Of a stretch of DNA of 64,000 nucleotides, positions 43,837 to 53,373 are shown piece by piece. The DNA is from Tritrichomonas musculus (taxonomy: Eukaryota; Parabasalia; Tritrichomonadida; Tritrichomonadidae), in NCBI GenBank assembly GCA_039105265.1, contig JAPFFF010000001.1, positions 7,006,001 to 7,070,000 on the forward strand. Direction: 5' to 3'. The translations under genes and the position numbers were made by a program. Every line of letters begins with the position of its first letter. The first letter of the stretch is position 1. Under the pieces are notes generated by a model that made no database searches, was not told the origin of the DNA, and worked only from the letters and a program-made list of their open reading frames with translations.

Positions 43837-46497
43837 ATGACGTCAGATGTGGATGAACAATTAATAATGAATGAGGTGAAAAAGAAAGATTATCAAGATA
43901 TGCTCATATTCATGTTCCAAAATAGTAAATCAGAGCAAATAAAAACAATAATACACAATATTATTGAGTATCTTAAGAATCCTCGTAACTATATCAAAGA
44001 CGTGAAAGAAAAGCTAAAAGATATGCTTGATAAATATAACGCAAAGCCTAAAGGAAGTAAAAGACAAAAAAATGAATTAGCTAAAATACTTGATTCAAAA
44101 GCGAATTACTTTATTGATATATCTGGCTTACTAAAAGATAAAGCTGCGGGCACTCGCAGCCTCCGGGAACAAAGTTCCAGTCAACACAGTTGCCGACAAG
44201 CGGAGGAAGAAAAGCCTGTTATTCCACAAATTGAGGAAGAGGAAGAACCTGACTTGGAAGGCCACTATTTTAGAAACAGAATTAATAAAGACATTGAATC
44301 ACTTAGTAATTTAGTTGCACTTGATAGTAATCATATTAATGCTTTACACTTATTTTATTGTATTGCTGATGACTCAAAAAGGTATCCGTTATTTAATAAA
44401 AAAGATACTACACAGATTCAATTACTTGTCGTATCATTAACTGAAAACATAGATTCACATAAAAACAATAAGATACCAGATGACATAAATAACCTAATGC
44501 AATTTGAGAAACAAAGAAGACAAACCAATATTGAAACAATGAGAAAGTTAGCTGAATCTAATCAAGAAGGTCAGCAATTATTAGATGCTTACAATAAATC
44601 TTCTACAATTGATGCTAACCAACTAGAAAGGTTTGGCTTATTAAATGAAGAGTTTACTGCTAAAAACCTTTATGGTTACTATAATAGGTCTATAAATCCT
44701 AAAGATGACTCCGATGTTAGAGTTAGGAATATCGCATTACAATTACATGATGCAATAAGAGAAACAAACATATTTGAAGAAACAACTGAACCTAAAAACA
44801 AAAAGCAACTCAAACAATTAATAAAGTACCTTAATGAAAATGGAGATAGAGAAATATTTTTTAATATGAATAGTGATATAGAAGAGCAAAGTGATATAGA
44901 AGAGCAAAGTGAATCTGCGCCACAGGCGAGTCTTTCAAAGAAAGCCGAACATTTGCAAAGCAAAGTTGTTAAAGACAATTATCATGCAATTGACGTAAAT
45001 CTAGAAGATGATAGTGAATCTTTATCCGACTATAAAACAATGTCGAAGCGTGTTTTTAGCACACCAACCAAAGAATATCTTAGAAGAAACAAACCAATTG
45101 AAGCTGAAGATGACCACACCAACTTTTCAGAACTATTGAACTCAAATATTGAAGCAACAAAAGGACCTGAAGTAAATGCTGCTGAATTCTTAAATGAATA
45201 TATGAAGTCTATCCCAACTGGTAAACGTGCTGGTAAAACATTTGAAGCATCACAAAAACGTATGAGCGACCTGTACATTTTCGAAAACAAACAAAGTATT
45301 GATGTTAGTAAATATCGAGGGGAATTATTTGATATTCTTATTAACGGTAATTACCGTGTCAAGTTTTCACCTAAATGTGCTACAAGAGATGGAGCAGAAG
45401 CTTATTGCAAGAAAAGATTTGATAAAAATGGATATCCATTATATCGTTTAGTACCAGCTAGGCATGACACTAAAGACCCTCTCGGTAATCCAATTTGTGA
45501 TTTAAACGGTGATAGAGTTGAAGATATTGTTATTGTTGATACCCGTGGTAAGCCTGTTATTATTAATGGATATCGTCTTGTTAAAGCAGACCCTTATAAG
45601 AAATTATGGCAAACCGAACGTATTGCTGGTAAAACAAATGATTCATTCGAAGTATGGCTTAAGAATCTTATGGGAGCTAAACGAACATGGGAATACACTC
45701 CAGAACAATGGAATGAAGGTAAGTTTAAACCTGAAATTGATAAGAAATTAGAAAAAGTAATAAACTCATATCAATCTGTTGGTTTATCCAAACCCAAAAT
45801 CAGTACCAAAATTACTGCAAGAGGTTTGTGGAGTTCTATATTTTCAAAAATATGGCAAACTGTTTTATACAATATATTTACTACTGAAGAATACAAAGAT
45901 TTGGAACCATTAAAATGTATATTTAGTTATTTCAAAGTATGTACAGCCATATTTATTGCACGTTATGAATCTAAAGTGATGAAAGACCATGAACGCAATG
46001 ATTGGAGTGATTGGGTTAAATATAAGAAATTACATCCAAAATCCGTAAATGCTGAATTGGGTGTTATGATTCAAAAAGAATATAATGAAAGCATTAAAGC
46101 GACTATGCCAGTTGATGGAGAAATAAATAGTGATGGTGAAATATCAGGAGTATTACAAGAAATATTGGAGCAAACAAATGACCTCATCTTTAAGACTGGT
46201 CTTGGATTCACAGAAGATAAGAAAGACCAATATGCACAGTTAGCTCAAGCTATAATTGAAAATAAAGTAAGTACAGCAACAAAGAAGCAATTACAAGACA
46301 AATTTGGTGAAAATATTGATGCTTGGATTGATTCACAAGTTGGTGGAAATTACACCACAATCAAAGGATTATATAAGGCTGCACATAAAGGTGCTGGTGA
46401 TAAATCATATATTAGGTCACGAACTGTTGAAAAGCCAGCTACAGCTGAAATTGTTGAGGAACCTTCTGATGATGATGACGATGAAGATGAAGCATAA
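43837..46497 (+). CDS. Large conserved Maverick protein with DLNGD loop (886 aa), E-3
   Basis: Homologue of the 836-aa protein at 15654. The shared C-terminal domain shows LFDILINGNYRVKFSPKCATRD, DLNGDRVEDIVIVDTRGKPVIINGYRLV and LWSSIFSKIWQ. The first 500 residues are mostly acidic and disordered and have diverged. Two hairpin clusters lie in the coding sequence (44143-44206 and 44918-44964) and add Cys/His/Arg-bearing stretches foreign to the surrounding composition. The acidic tail is DDDDDEDEA. It diverges from the fibre gene with 14 bases between starts, as in E-2. Unknown function, probably virion-related. Confidence 0.6.
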   Translation: MTSDVDEQLIMNEVKKKDYQDMLIFMFQNSKSEQIKTIIHNIIEYLKNPRNYIKDVKEKLKDMLDKYNAKPKGSKRQKNELAKILDSKANYFIDISGLLKDKAAGTRSLREQSSSQHSCRQAEEEKPVIPQIEEEEEPDLEGHYFRNRINKDIESLSNLVALDSNHINALHLFYCIADDSKRYPLFNKKDTTQIQLLVVSLTENIDSHKNNKIPDDINNLMQFEKQRRQTNIETMRKLAESNQEGQQLLDAYNKSSTIDANQLERFGLLNEEFTAKNLYGYYNRSINPKDDSDVRVRNIALQLHDAIRETNIFEETTEPKNKKQLKQLIKYLNENGDREIFFNMNSDIEEQSDIEEQSESAPQASLSKKAEHLQSKVVKDNYHAIDVNLEDDSESLSDYKTMSKRVFSTPTKEYLRRNKPIEAEDDHTNFSELLNSNIEATKGPEVNAAEFLNEYMKSIPTGKRAGKTFEASQKRMSDLYIFENKQSIDVSKYRGELFDILINGNYRVKFSPKCATRDGAEAYCKKRFDKNGYPLYRLVPARHDTKDPLGNPICDLNGDRVEDIVIVDTRGKPVIINGYRLVKADPYKKLWQTERIAGKTNDSFEVWLKNLMGAKRTWEYTPEQWNEGKFKPEIDKKLEKVINSYQSVGLSKPKISTKITARGLWSSIFSKIWQTVLYNIFTTEEYKDLEPLKCIFSYFKVCTAIFIARYESKVMKDHERNDWSDWVKYKKLHPKSVNAELGVMIQKEYNESIKATMPVDGEINSDGEISGVLQEILEQTNDLIFKTGLGFTEDKKDQYAQLAQAIIENKVSTATKKQLQDKFGENIDAWIDSQVGGNYTTIKGLYKAAHKGAGDKSYIRSRTVEKPATAEIVEEPSDDDDDEDEA
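44143..44206. repeat. Multi-hairpin insert in the 886-aa gene
   Basis: GCTGCG-GGCACT-CGCAGC (44143-44160) is followed by an outer stem CCTCCG/CGGAGG (44160-44206). This outer stem encloses GGAAC-AAA-GTTCC (44166-44178) and CAAC-ACA-GTTG (44182-44192). The first hairpin and outer stem match the plan of the 34-bp insert at 26369 and 51837. Confidence 0.75.
44918..44964. repeat. Triple mini-hairpin cluster in the 886-aa gene
   Basis: Three triloop hairpins in a row: CGCC-ACA-GGCG (44918-44928), CTTTC-AAA-GAAAG (44932-44944) and TTTGC-AAA-GCAAA (44952-44964). Confidence 0.7.
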
Positions 46498-46529
46498 AAA
46501 AATTACTACCTACTTTATATCCTTGCTAA

Positions 46530-47525
46530 TTATTTTTTTGAACCTGGTAATTTGAATGTTGTTGTATGCGCCTTATTTGTTCCTGGATTTACCTGTGACT
46601 GCATAGCAGGCCCAAGCTTCGCTTGCGACAAGAAATCATTTTTAGCTTCTGTTGGACTTGCAACCTTTTGATTCTTAGATGTATTACGAGCTATACTAGA
46701 TTTTTCAGGTTCTTGGTAAAAATATTTGAATTCAGTTATTGGTGATGGTAATACCTTCTTTGGGCGTATTTCATCGGGTATATCAAGTTTTTCATTATTA
46801 TATTCAATATTTACTTTTGGGTCATATCCACTAAATAAGGAAGGCTCCCTAGGATGTGAATTATTTGTATTTACCTTTAAGATAGGGCTTGTGATATTTG
46901 ATTTGAATACATTGAATACTGGAAAATGGTATTTCCAATCCTGAAATTCATATTTGAAACCTTTAATATCAGCATCTTCATTTTTATTTCGCAATCGAAC
47001 TTTCTGCCATTGGCTCATGAATGTTTCTTTTTCGAAACAGAGAAAGATAATTATTGGTACTGGCTTAACTGTGCAATCAACGTCTACGCTCGAAGATAGT
47101 TGATAACAGAAATTATTTGTTTCTTTTACATCATATCTATAATCATAGTCTCCAATCAATAGTATATATGTTTTATTTAGGTCAGGAAATGATTTTTCAA
47201 CAAATTGGATATCTGTATTACCAAAATTAGAAAAAAGGTCCACAGTTATTGTGAATAAACGTAATAGACTAGGATCGTTTGTATTATTTATATTTCTCTC
47301 ATCTTTGAAATCCACTTTTTTAGGTAAATTCAACGTTACTTCACTACCATTAATAAGTACAAATAATTCATGGTAATTACTACTTAAATACAATAAGACT
47401 CTCCTATTTCTTTCAGAGATATATGAAAACAGTTGATGGTCCTTATTAATATTGATACAATTTGGATCTTGCAAATTAAGTTCTTGCAGTGCTGTGAATA
47501 CCGATTTTTGGTTGCTGTTATTCAT
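46530..47525 (-). CDS. Unknown 331-aa protein of E-3
   Basis: Strand-rich first 230 residues (FTITVDLFSNFGNTDIQFVEKSF, KPVPIIIFLCFEKETF) suggest one compact domain, followed by a Pro/Ser/Lys-rich disordered tail. No counterpart is visible in E-2, where a 334-aa disordered gene holds this place. A hairpin CAAGC-TTC-GCTTG (46613-46625) lies in the tail coding region. Function unknown. Confidence 0.5.
   Translation of the reverse strand: MNNSNQKSVFTALQELNLQDPNCININKDHQLFSYISERNRRVLLYLSSNYHELFVLINGSEVTLNLPKKVDFKDERNINNTNDPSLLRLFTITVDLFSNFGNTDIQFVEKSFPDLNKTYILLIGDYDYRYDVKETNNFCYQLSSSVDVDCTVKPVPIIIFLCFEKETFMSQWQKVRLRNKNEDADIKGFKYEFQDWKYHFPVFNVFKSNITSPILKVNTNNSHPREPSLFSGYDPKVNIEYNNEKLDIPDEIRPKKVLPSPITEFKYFYQEPEKSSIARNTSKNQKVASPTEAKNDFLSQAKLGPAMQSQVNPGTNKAHTTTFKLPGSKK
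46613..46625. repeat. Mini-hairpin in the 331-aa gene
   Basis: CAAGC-TTC-GCTTG. The other strand reads GCGAAGC, the same stable triloop core as in the insert at 38075. Confidence 0.6.
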
Positions 47526-47540
47526 TTTTTATTCAAAAAA

Positions 47541-47585
47541 AGCTATAGCTTAACAAGAACTCTGTTCTCGAAAAGCTGGTAGCTT
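47541..47585. repeat. Intergenic mini-hairpin cluster
   Basis: AGCTATAGCT (47541-47550), AGAAC-TCT-GTTCT (47556-47568) and AAGCT-GGT-AGCTT (47573-47585) fill the gap between the 331-aa start and the end of the penton-like gene. Confidence 0.7.
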
Positions 47586-47976
47586 AATAAATAAGAAGGC
47601 AGCTCATGATAAATGCTGATGGTATGATTGAATTGCCATACAAATCGGTAAACCATATCTTGTAATCTCTCTTATTGCTACTGAAGAATTCGTATTTTCG
47701 ATATTTGGTTTGACGCTTATTAGCTAACATAATGAATGAATCACAATAGGCATCTAATTGAACTATATCTGAATGCACCATTAAATCACCAACTAAAAAG
47801 TCTTTTACAATTGCTCCAACATATTGAATTACAATATATTTCTTGTTTCTGCTTGATACAAATTCAAGTGGCAACGTAAATTCTGTTGATTGAGTGTGGA
47901 AATAACGTTTTGTTATGGGCTGTTTTACATTGTTTGTTGCAACATTCTTGATATTATTCATAAGCATTTTTTTCAT
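47584..47976 (-). CDS. Probable minor capsid (penton-like) protein (130 aa), E-3
   Basis: Homologue of the 116-aa protein at 14216: ITKRYFHTQSTEFTLPLEFV, KKYIVIQYVGAIV, VHSDIVQLDAY, SFIMLANKRQTKYRKYEFF and WFTDLYGN ... SAFIMSCLLIY. It follows the integrase on the same strand, as in E-2. Single jelly-roll inferred. Confidence 0.5.
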   Translation of the reverse strand: MKKMLMNNIKNVATNNVKQPITKRYFHTQSTEFTLPLEFVSSRNKKYIVIQYVGAIVKDFLVGDLMVHSDIVQLDAYCDSFIMLANKRQTKYRKYEFFSSNKRDYKIWFTDLYGNSIIPSAFIMSCLLIY

Positions 47977-48088
47977 AGAAACTAAATGTTAAAATACTTA
48001 ATGTAATCTTCATTTAAGTCTCCAAATGAATTACATATGAATTTCGTATATATAATAGGTACTTCAATAATAGCTTTTTCAGCATCAG

Positions 48089-49336
48089 TCATACGTTTCC
48101 TACCTTTATGTGCTTTTCTTGTGGTTCATCTTTTTTAACAGTCTGATATGGTTTTAATAACTTGCAGATTACATTTCCATTACGATACTCTAGAAACTCA
48201 GCAATTTCATTAAATACTCTTCTACGCTTCTCATGCTTTTTTTGCGTTTTGCTTTTATCGAGATGAACTAATATAATATTACCTCTATTATAAGATAACA
48301 ACCCCTTAAAACGTTGTTTATCATTGATTTCCCGTAATTTCATTTGCATTTTCCTGATATATCTCCACTCCAAATCAGTATCGTTTTGCATTTGAGCTGG
48401 GGTATAATATATGTACTTCGTTGGTTTTACAAGATTCTTGTCATAAAAATCTGATGGGTCATAATCAAAATTCTTAAATCGAAGAGAACTATGAGGGGTG
48501 TTATTATAGTAATCAACCATTTGTCTCATCAAATTATAATCACTTAATCTTCGCTCATCTAACCCAAAAGCATTTCTCAGAGTTCTTATAACAGAATCAA
48601 CATTTTTGTGAGCTAAAGCATATGGAGAATCATTAATAATGAATCTTATAGGATAGAAATCGGTGATTGAATCTATTGTATTTTCCCAAAACTGGATGTC
48701 TTCAAATTGTAAATTGAGTAGCCTTTGGAAACGAGGTTTATAATAGTCGCTTTTTTTAAGCAGTTTTTTAAGAGTTTCCAGTTTGTGGTTCACGAGTATT
48801 TTCCTTAATATTTTATCAAACTCTTTTATCCTTGCTTCTTTAATTACAGCTTTCAAGTCAAATATCAAAGTAGTTTCTCCTGTTGAAAACCAAATGACGA
48901 CACTATTATCTTTCATCTCTTTTAATCCAGGTTCTCCATCACATTTGATAGTTTTGAATAGAAATTGTGGATATCTTATTATAATTCGTTCAAGGGAAAA
49001 CCATATATTTCCTTTATCCTTTACAGGTTCAACGATTAGGTATCTTGTATTTGTATTGATGAGAACCAAATATATTTTATTTTCTTTTGTCAAATCTCTA
49101 GTATAGTATTTGCTAAACATCAAATCTGCTTCCCAACAACCTGGTTCATTAGAGAAATTTGGTTTTGATAATTCTTTGCATGATTTCAACTTGAAGTCAG
49201 GAATAAATGGTTCTGTTTTGATATCACTTTTAAAGAAAGGTTTTATGTAATTATCAATGTATTTATACTTGGATTTGAAAGGATAATTGAGTAAGGAGTT
49301 GTATTCTTTATCGTAGATTCTTACTGATTTAGTCAT
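48089..49336 (-). CDS. INT: Maverick integrase, rve superfamily (415 aa), E-3
   Basis: Core motifs CWEADLMFS and KTIKCDGEPGL, then LAHKNVDSVIRTLRNAFGL, equal to the E-2 integrase pattern. It is longer because of an insertion of about 45 residues after the second catalytic Asp (a charged helical stretch with KILVNHKLETLKKLLKKSDYY). The SH3-like C-terminal part (QRFKGLLSYNRGNIILVHLD) is conserved. It appears whole. It lies between KilA-N and penton-like genes; E-2 has no KilA-N there. Confidence 0.8.
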   Translation of the reverse strand: MTKSVRIYDKEYNSLLNYPFKSKYKYIDNYIKPFFKSDIKTEPFIPDFKLKSCKELSKPNFSNEPGCWEADLMFSKYYTRDLTKENKIYLVLINTNTRYLIVEPVKDKGNIWFSLERIIIRYPQFLFKTIKCDGEPGLKEMKDNSVVIWFSTGETTLIFDLKAVIKEARIKEFDKILRKILVNHKLETLKKLLKKSDYYKPRFQRLLNLQFEDIQFWENTIDSITDFYPIRFIINDSPYALAHKNVDSVIRTLRNAFGLDERRLSDYNLMRQMVDYYNNTPHSSLRFKNFDYDPSDFYDKNLVKPTKYIYYTPAQMQNDTDLEWRYIRKMQMKLREINDKQRFKGLLSYNRGNIILVHLDKSKTQKKHEKRRRVFNEIAEFLEYRNGNVICKLLKPYQTVKKDEPQEKHIKVGNV

Positions 49337-49380
49337 TTTTTTCCAAAAAAAGTATTGATATACAAAAAAATATCAATTAC

Positions 49381-49443
49381 AGGTAAATCATCACGTTTTT
49401 CATAAGATTTGGCGAGGGTCGGAATTCCGACCGTCGATTTTAT
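49381..49443. repeat. Duplicate of an internal KilA-N segment after the gene end
   Basis: About 60 bases matching 49938-49999 inside the KilA-N gene, placed just past its stop codon. The copy contains the perfect palindrome GGTCGGAATTCCGACC (49417-49432). Confidence 0.75.
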
Positions 49444-50198
49444 TGGCTCATACTATTAAAGTATTCTTCAATTAATGTATGGAGCTTATTGAGATGCTCT
49501 ATTTTGATATCAACACAGTTACCACTATTGGAAACCTTATAATCATCTGTTCCAAATGATGCTTTTATGATATTCTTAATGTTTAAATTTGGTGTCATAC
49601 TAATAGGAAGGTCATCTTTGAAGTAAAATCTTTCGTTTTCATTATTATAATGGTTAACAACTTTTCTCCAAGTACTCTTATGACGACGACACAAATGAAG
49701 CCTAGTGAAACCTTCTTTATTAATATCCTCTTTGTAAATCAAATAACGGTAATCATTCTTGTGATTTTCTGGAACTGCACGTGGTTTGAGTTCATCAATT
49801 TGTTGCTGATGTTGTTTGCGTTCACGTTCAAATTGGGAGTCTAAAAGTTTGGCAATATAGATTGCGTATGTTGGTGATGCCCACATTGCGATGTGATTGA
49901 CTAGAAGCTTGTGAATATAATAACCTCTTAATCCGTTAGGTAAATCATCACGTTTTTCATAAGATTTGGCGAGGGCCGGAATTCCGAGGGTTGATTTTTG
50001 AGACTCAAATTCTTGTAATAACTCTTTTGTTGATTGATTTTCAAACCAGTGCTTTGCAAGTTTATTTGATTGGCATGCAGTTATTATGCTTTGAGCTTGG
50101 TACATATCATCTTTGATTGAATGTATGATGCGTAAATGTGTATTATATTGAATAAATTCGTAGTCATCATTAATTCGTTCTACGTTTATTGAAGCCAT
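49440..50198 (-). CDS. KilA-N domain protein (252 aa), E-3
   Basis: Clear homologue of the protein at 1482. N-terminal EYEFIQYN-like YEFIQYNTHLRIIHSIKDDMY, KilA-N core YIHKLLVNHIAMWASPTYA (about 96-114), then a basic second domain with LCRRHKSTWRKVVNHY and MTPNLNIKNIIKASFG. The GAATTC palindrome segment (core 49977-49986) encodes LGIPAL at the same site where the E-A homologue has SGRILP. The leader is AATTTTTTATCTCCAGAACAA. Probably a DNA-binding regulator. Confidence 0.75.
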   Translation of the reverse strand: MASINVERINDDYEFIQYNTHLRIIHSIKDDMYQAQSIITACQSNKLAKHWFENQSTKELLQEFESQKSTLGIPALAKSYEKRDDLPNGLRGYYIHKLLVNHIAMWASPTYAIYIAKLLDSQFERERKQHQQQIDELKPRAVPENHKNDYRYLIYKEDINKEGFTRLHLCRRHKSTWRKVVNHYNNENERFYFKDDLPISMTPNLNIKNIIKASFGTDDYKVSNSGNCVDIKIEHLNKLHTLIEEYFNSMSQ

Positions 50199-50274
50199 TT
50201 GTTCTGGAGATAAAAAATTATTTTAAAAATAGATTTGCAAAAAAATGTGGGGACAGCAATTTTGCTGTTCGCAT

Positions 50275-51410
50275 TTACTCATTAACTTGACTGCCAGCTG
50301 GTGTTTCATCATCAACATATTCTAATCCATTAAGTGAAAGTTTAAAGTATGTATCTCTTGTGAGCCATAATTGAGTTGGAGGTGGATGCACTGTACCTTC
50401 TTCGTTAACATTATAGTAAGTATCATTTGGACCTGTATATATTGGTTGACCATTAACCTGAACTTGAATATTTCCAAATCCACCATCCAAACCATCATAG
50501 CAATATCCTGCTGAAGCACGTTCTGTTTGAATATTGAAAACAAAGCTAGAAGCATCACTTAAAGTATTTCTATAACGAACTCCATTTGCATCATTCTTTG
50601 GCATTGTCATACTATCTTCAAATTCTTTTGTGCATTGTAATGTGATTCCATCAAGGTCTCCAGCAGTTAATTGATTTTCAAAGAATCTTGCACCAATTGT
50701 GCTAACATTTTCATCTGGGAAGTTCTTACCTCCAATATTGAGATAACAATTTTGATATACTGGATTCTCGAAAACAGTGAGGTCATTATGATGTTTTGGA
50801 AACATAATTGACATTGTAGTAACATTAATTAATGGGATATTCAAAGTAGATTTGATACCATTTGCGGCAGGAGCGATTGGGAATGAATGGTAATCAACTT
50901 TTTGGGATGGGATTATAATTCCTTCACGAAGAATATTTTCAATACCTCTACGAGTAGATTCACAGACACCATATCCTTGCATATTTGATTTACATAATGT
51001 GATTGTCATTCTGTTTACAGTTAATGTGGCTTTCTGTGATGAATATGTTTCGTTGTGAAGTTGTGATTTAGCATCATGAATTGCTTGAAGAGTCTGTTTA
51101 GCAGAAACAATTGGTGTTTTAACAATTTGCCAAGCATAATATCTTCCATTTTTGTCAGCATGATTTAATGGTGGTAATGTTACAGCAGGATTATGAACAC
51201 AAATTTCTTCATCAGTTGCACCTGGTTGTAATCCAAATTCTTCAAATTCTTCCTTTGTGTAACTGAAATTGAATTCCAAATCTGTAAGAATATCAGTGTA
51301 ACCAGTACTTCCATCATCATTATCCCATTGTTCACCAATTCGATATTGAATCTTATACTTGATAGGTGTTGGGGTTGGTTCAGGAGATGGAGACGGTGAT
51401 GGGTCAGGTG
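50275..51410 (-). pseudogene. Major capsid gene, second part, E-3 (interrupted by E-4)
   Basis: Encodes the second jelly-roll (MTITLCKSNMQGYGVCESTRRG ... FVFNIQTERASAGYCYDGLDGGFGN), highly similar to 11122 in this half. Upstream it has a different linker with a Pro/Ser/Glu repeat. The tip of E-4 lies at 51411. The first part of the gene must lie beyond E-4 and outside the window. Confidence 0.8.
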
Positions 51411-51670
51411 AGTAGTGATAGTAGACCGGCTCGACAGGGGATAAAAAAGGGGTATCAAAAGGGGTAGGGTTAAAATACATATTTTAAGTTGACGATAGAC
51501 ACTTTTGAATCTTCATCTTTGAATTTACATCTTTGAACTTGTTTAGTAGTATATATCAGGCGGTTTCCGTCAGGCTAAAGCCCGCCATCAACACGACTAA
51601 TGAACAAAAATAACACAACTCAAAAAATCGAACTTTCAAAAATTTTTTATTTTTTTATCAGCAATTTATA

Positions 51671-51913
51671 ATGTCAAACCAAGCCGAAACATTAAGCACC
51701 CTCATTAATAGAATCAATAAAAAGCTAAAAGGCTGGAGACCTGCATTAAAATACCTCTACGATAATGATGATATCATAGATGAAGTACTAAAAGAGATAA
51801 ATCACTTTATTAAACAGCTAAAGAAATTCAACGGTAGCTGCGAACACTCGCTGCCTCCGACGAACGGAGGACCTGAACAATTAATAGCTGAACTTGAAGA
51901 ACTCATTTATTAG
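51671..51913 (+). CDS. Terminal-repeat-embedded small helical protein with insert (80 aa), E-4
   Basis: Same as the 68-aa protein at 3788, but twelve residues longer between KKFNG and EQLIAEL because of the in-frame double-hairpin insert at 51836-51874. Confidence 0.65.
   Translation: MSNQAETLSTLINRINKKLKGWRPALKYLYDNDDIIDEVLKEINHFIKQLKKFNGSCEHSLPPTNGGPEQLIAELEELIY
51836..51874. repeat. Double-hairpin insert in the 68-aa type gene
   Basis: The net gain is 36 bp over the five sibling genes. Its 34-bp core (51837-51870) is the exact inverse of 26369-26402 in PolB. Stems are GCGA/TCGC (loop ACAC) and CCTCCG/CGGAGG (loop ACGAA). Confidence 0.85.
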
Positions 51914-51982
51914 ACAATTCATTTAATTCATTCTCAAGCTGATGAACTTTATTTTTATTTTTTTTAATTTCACTCTAAAGAT

Positions 51983-52438
51983 ATGTCAACACCAAAAGTT
52001 TATGATTACATTAATTCACTTATTGAAATGTTGGATGAATCAGAGAAGTTCAAACAATGTGATTTCTCAATATTGTGTGATAGGTATCCAATACCAAGCG
52101 GAAAGGCTGCATATAAATCTAAAGTGATATACATATCATTGAAGAACAAAGATAATGAATTTAAACGATTATATTATGATAAGATTGTTGAACTCGGGCT
52201 CGAATATATAACATTAACATCAAATGTCAGAAGAAGAATATCAACGAATTCACTTGAGTTCTTCGTTGAAGGTTCAAATGAAGAACAATCATTTAAAGAT
52301 TACAAGTATTATAATTACAGTATCAGGAAAGTTAATGATAAGAAAACAAAGGAACTCATCGAACAGATGAGACAAAAATATAATATCAATACGCCTCGTC
52401 TGTTTGTAGGTGTTCAACAACAAATTGTATTAGATTAA
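51983..52438 (+). CDS. Unknown 151-aa protein, E-4
   Basis: Close copy of 31615 and 38480, with the same convergent overlap with the ATPase gene. Confidence 0.6.
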   Translation: MSTPKVYDYINSLIEMLDESEKFKQCDFSILCDRYPIPSGKAAYKSKVIYISLKNKDNEFKRLYYDKIVELGLEYITLTSNVRRRISTNSLEFFVEGSNEEQSFKDYKYYNYSIRKVNDKKTKELIEQMRQKYNINTPRLFVGVQQQIVLD

Positions 52439-53349
52439 TGAATCTCAATTGTATTTGTTCTCGTATTGACCAAAACGAATTGATGACCTGATAAGTCTTT
52501 ATATTTTTGCCATAAATGTTCAAACTCAATCGGAATCGGAACTTGATGATATATGTAGCCGAGTTTCTGTCGTGAATAACCACTGAAGATAAAGAATGAT
52601 GTCGCATTATGCTTATATTCAGTTTTGATTGCTTTGAAGAACTGAATATTAATATATACGATTGAATGTTTATGTCTGAGTTGTGAAACATAATTTGTAA
52701 AGTAATCAGTCTTTAAAATTAATGAACGGCTCGCGTCTTCACAAAGAATGATAGTGTTTAGCGGTTTATTCGGTTGACCTAGCTTATCGATATGAAGAAA
52801 CTCAAACATATCATTTAACTTCTTTTCATTTATTACTATTTTTGGAGTCGAACAATACTTGTCATACAATTCTTTATATAAATCAAGTTGTTTAAGATAT
52901 TCTTCAGCATTTGAATCACTAATGACTTTGATCGGAAGTTGTATCAATTCACGTTGAGCAATAAATGTAGCGTCATTGATTGTTCCGCTCTTAGATATAT
53001 AAACGATTAAATGAAAGTCAGAGTTCTTTAATCTTGACATTTGAATGATATCTCTTAAAACTACATGGCTCTTTCCTCTTCCTTGATTTCCGACAAGTAT
53101 GTTCAATGAATTGTATTGTGCATAGATTCCTTTCGCGATCGGTCTGATTGATTCATTCTTTATTTTTGATTCATTGCGTTGATAGGCTTTGTTCATCTCG
53201 TCATCAATATTAAATGTTGTTTCATTAACTGTTGGTCTGAATGATTCATATTCAAATGCAAAACTCATTCGGTCATCATCATAATCAGAACCACTAGAGA
53301 ATAAAATCTCTTTATAATTAAAGTGCGTCGGTTTCATGAAACCTTTCAT
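52435..53349 (-). CDS. ATP: DNA-packaging ATPase, E-4 copy (304 aa)
   Basis: Same Walker A and Walker B as at 30704 and without the hairpin insert of the E-1 copy. Confidence 0.8.
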   Translation of the reverse strand: MKGFMKPTHFNYKEILFSSGSDYDDDRMSFAFEYESFRPTVNETTFNIDDEMNKAYQRNESKIKNESIRPIAKGIYAQYNSLNILVGNQGRGKSHVVLRDIIQMSRLKNSDFHLIVYISKSGTINDATFIAQRELIQLPIKVISDSNAEEYLKQLDLYKELYDKYCSTPKIVINEKKLNDMFEFLHIDKLGQPNKPLNTIILCEDASRSLILKTDYFTNYVSQLRHKHSIVYINIQFFKAIKTEYKHNATSFFIFSGYSRQKLGYIYHQVPIPIEFEHLWQKYKDLSGHQFVLVNTRTNTIEIH

Positions 53350-53373
53350 TTCTTTAGTTTTCGTTAAAGCTCT

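Larger units (their letters stand above)
40039..51410. mobile_element. E-3: diverged Maverick, right-hand part, reversed
   Basis: Tip AGTAGTGTAGTATGTGCG at 40039, inserted in the E-X polymerase; the preceding AGCGAT (40033-40038) is the expected target duplication. Genes run from the fibre end to the capsid gene, where E-4 is inserted, and the rest of E-3 must lie beyond E-4 and E-5 outside the window. It is less similar to E-1/E-2 than these are to each other, and older. At least two genes are not whole (about two breaks). Confidence 0.7.
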
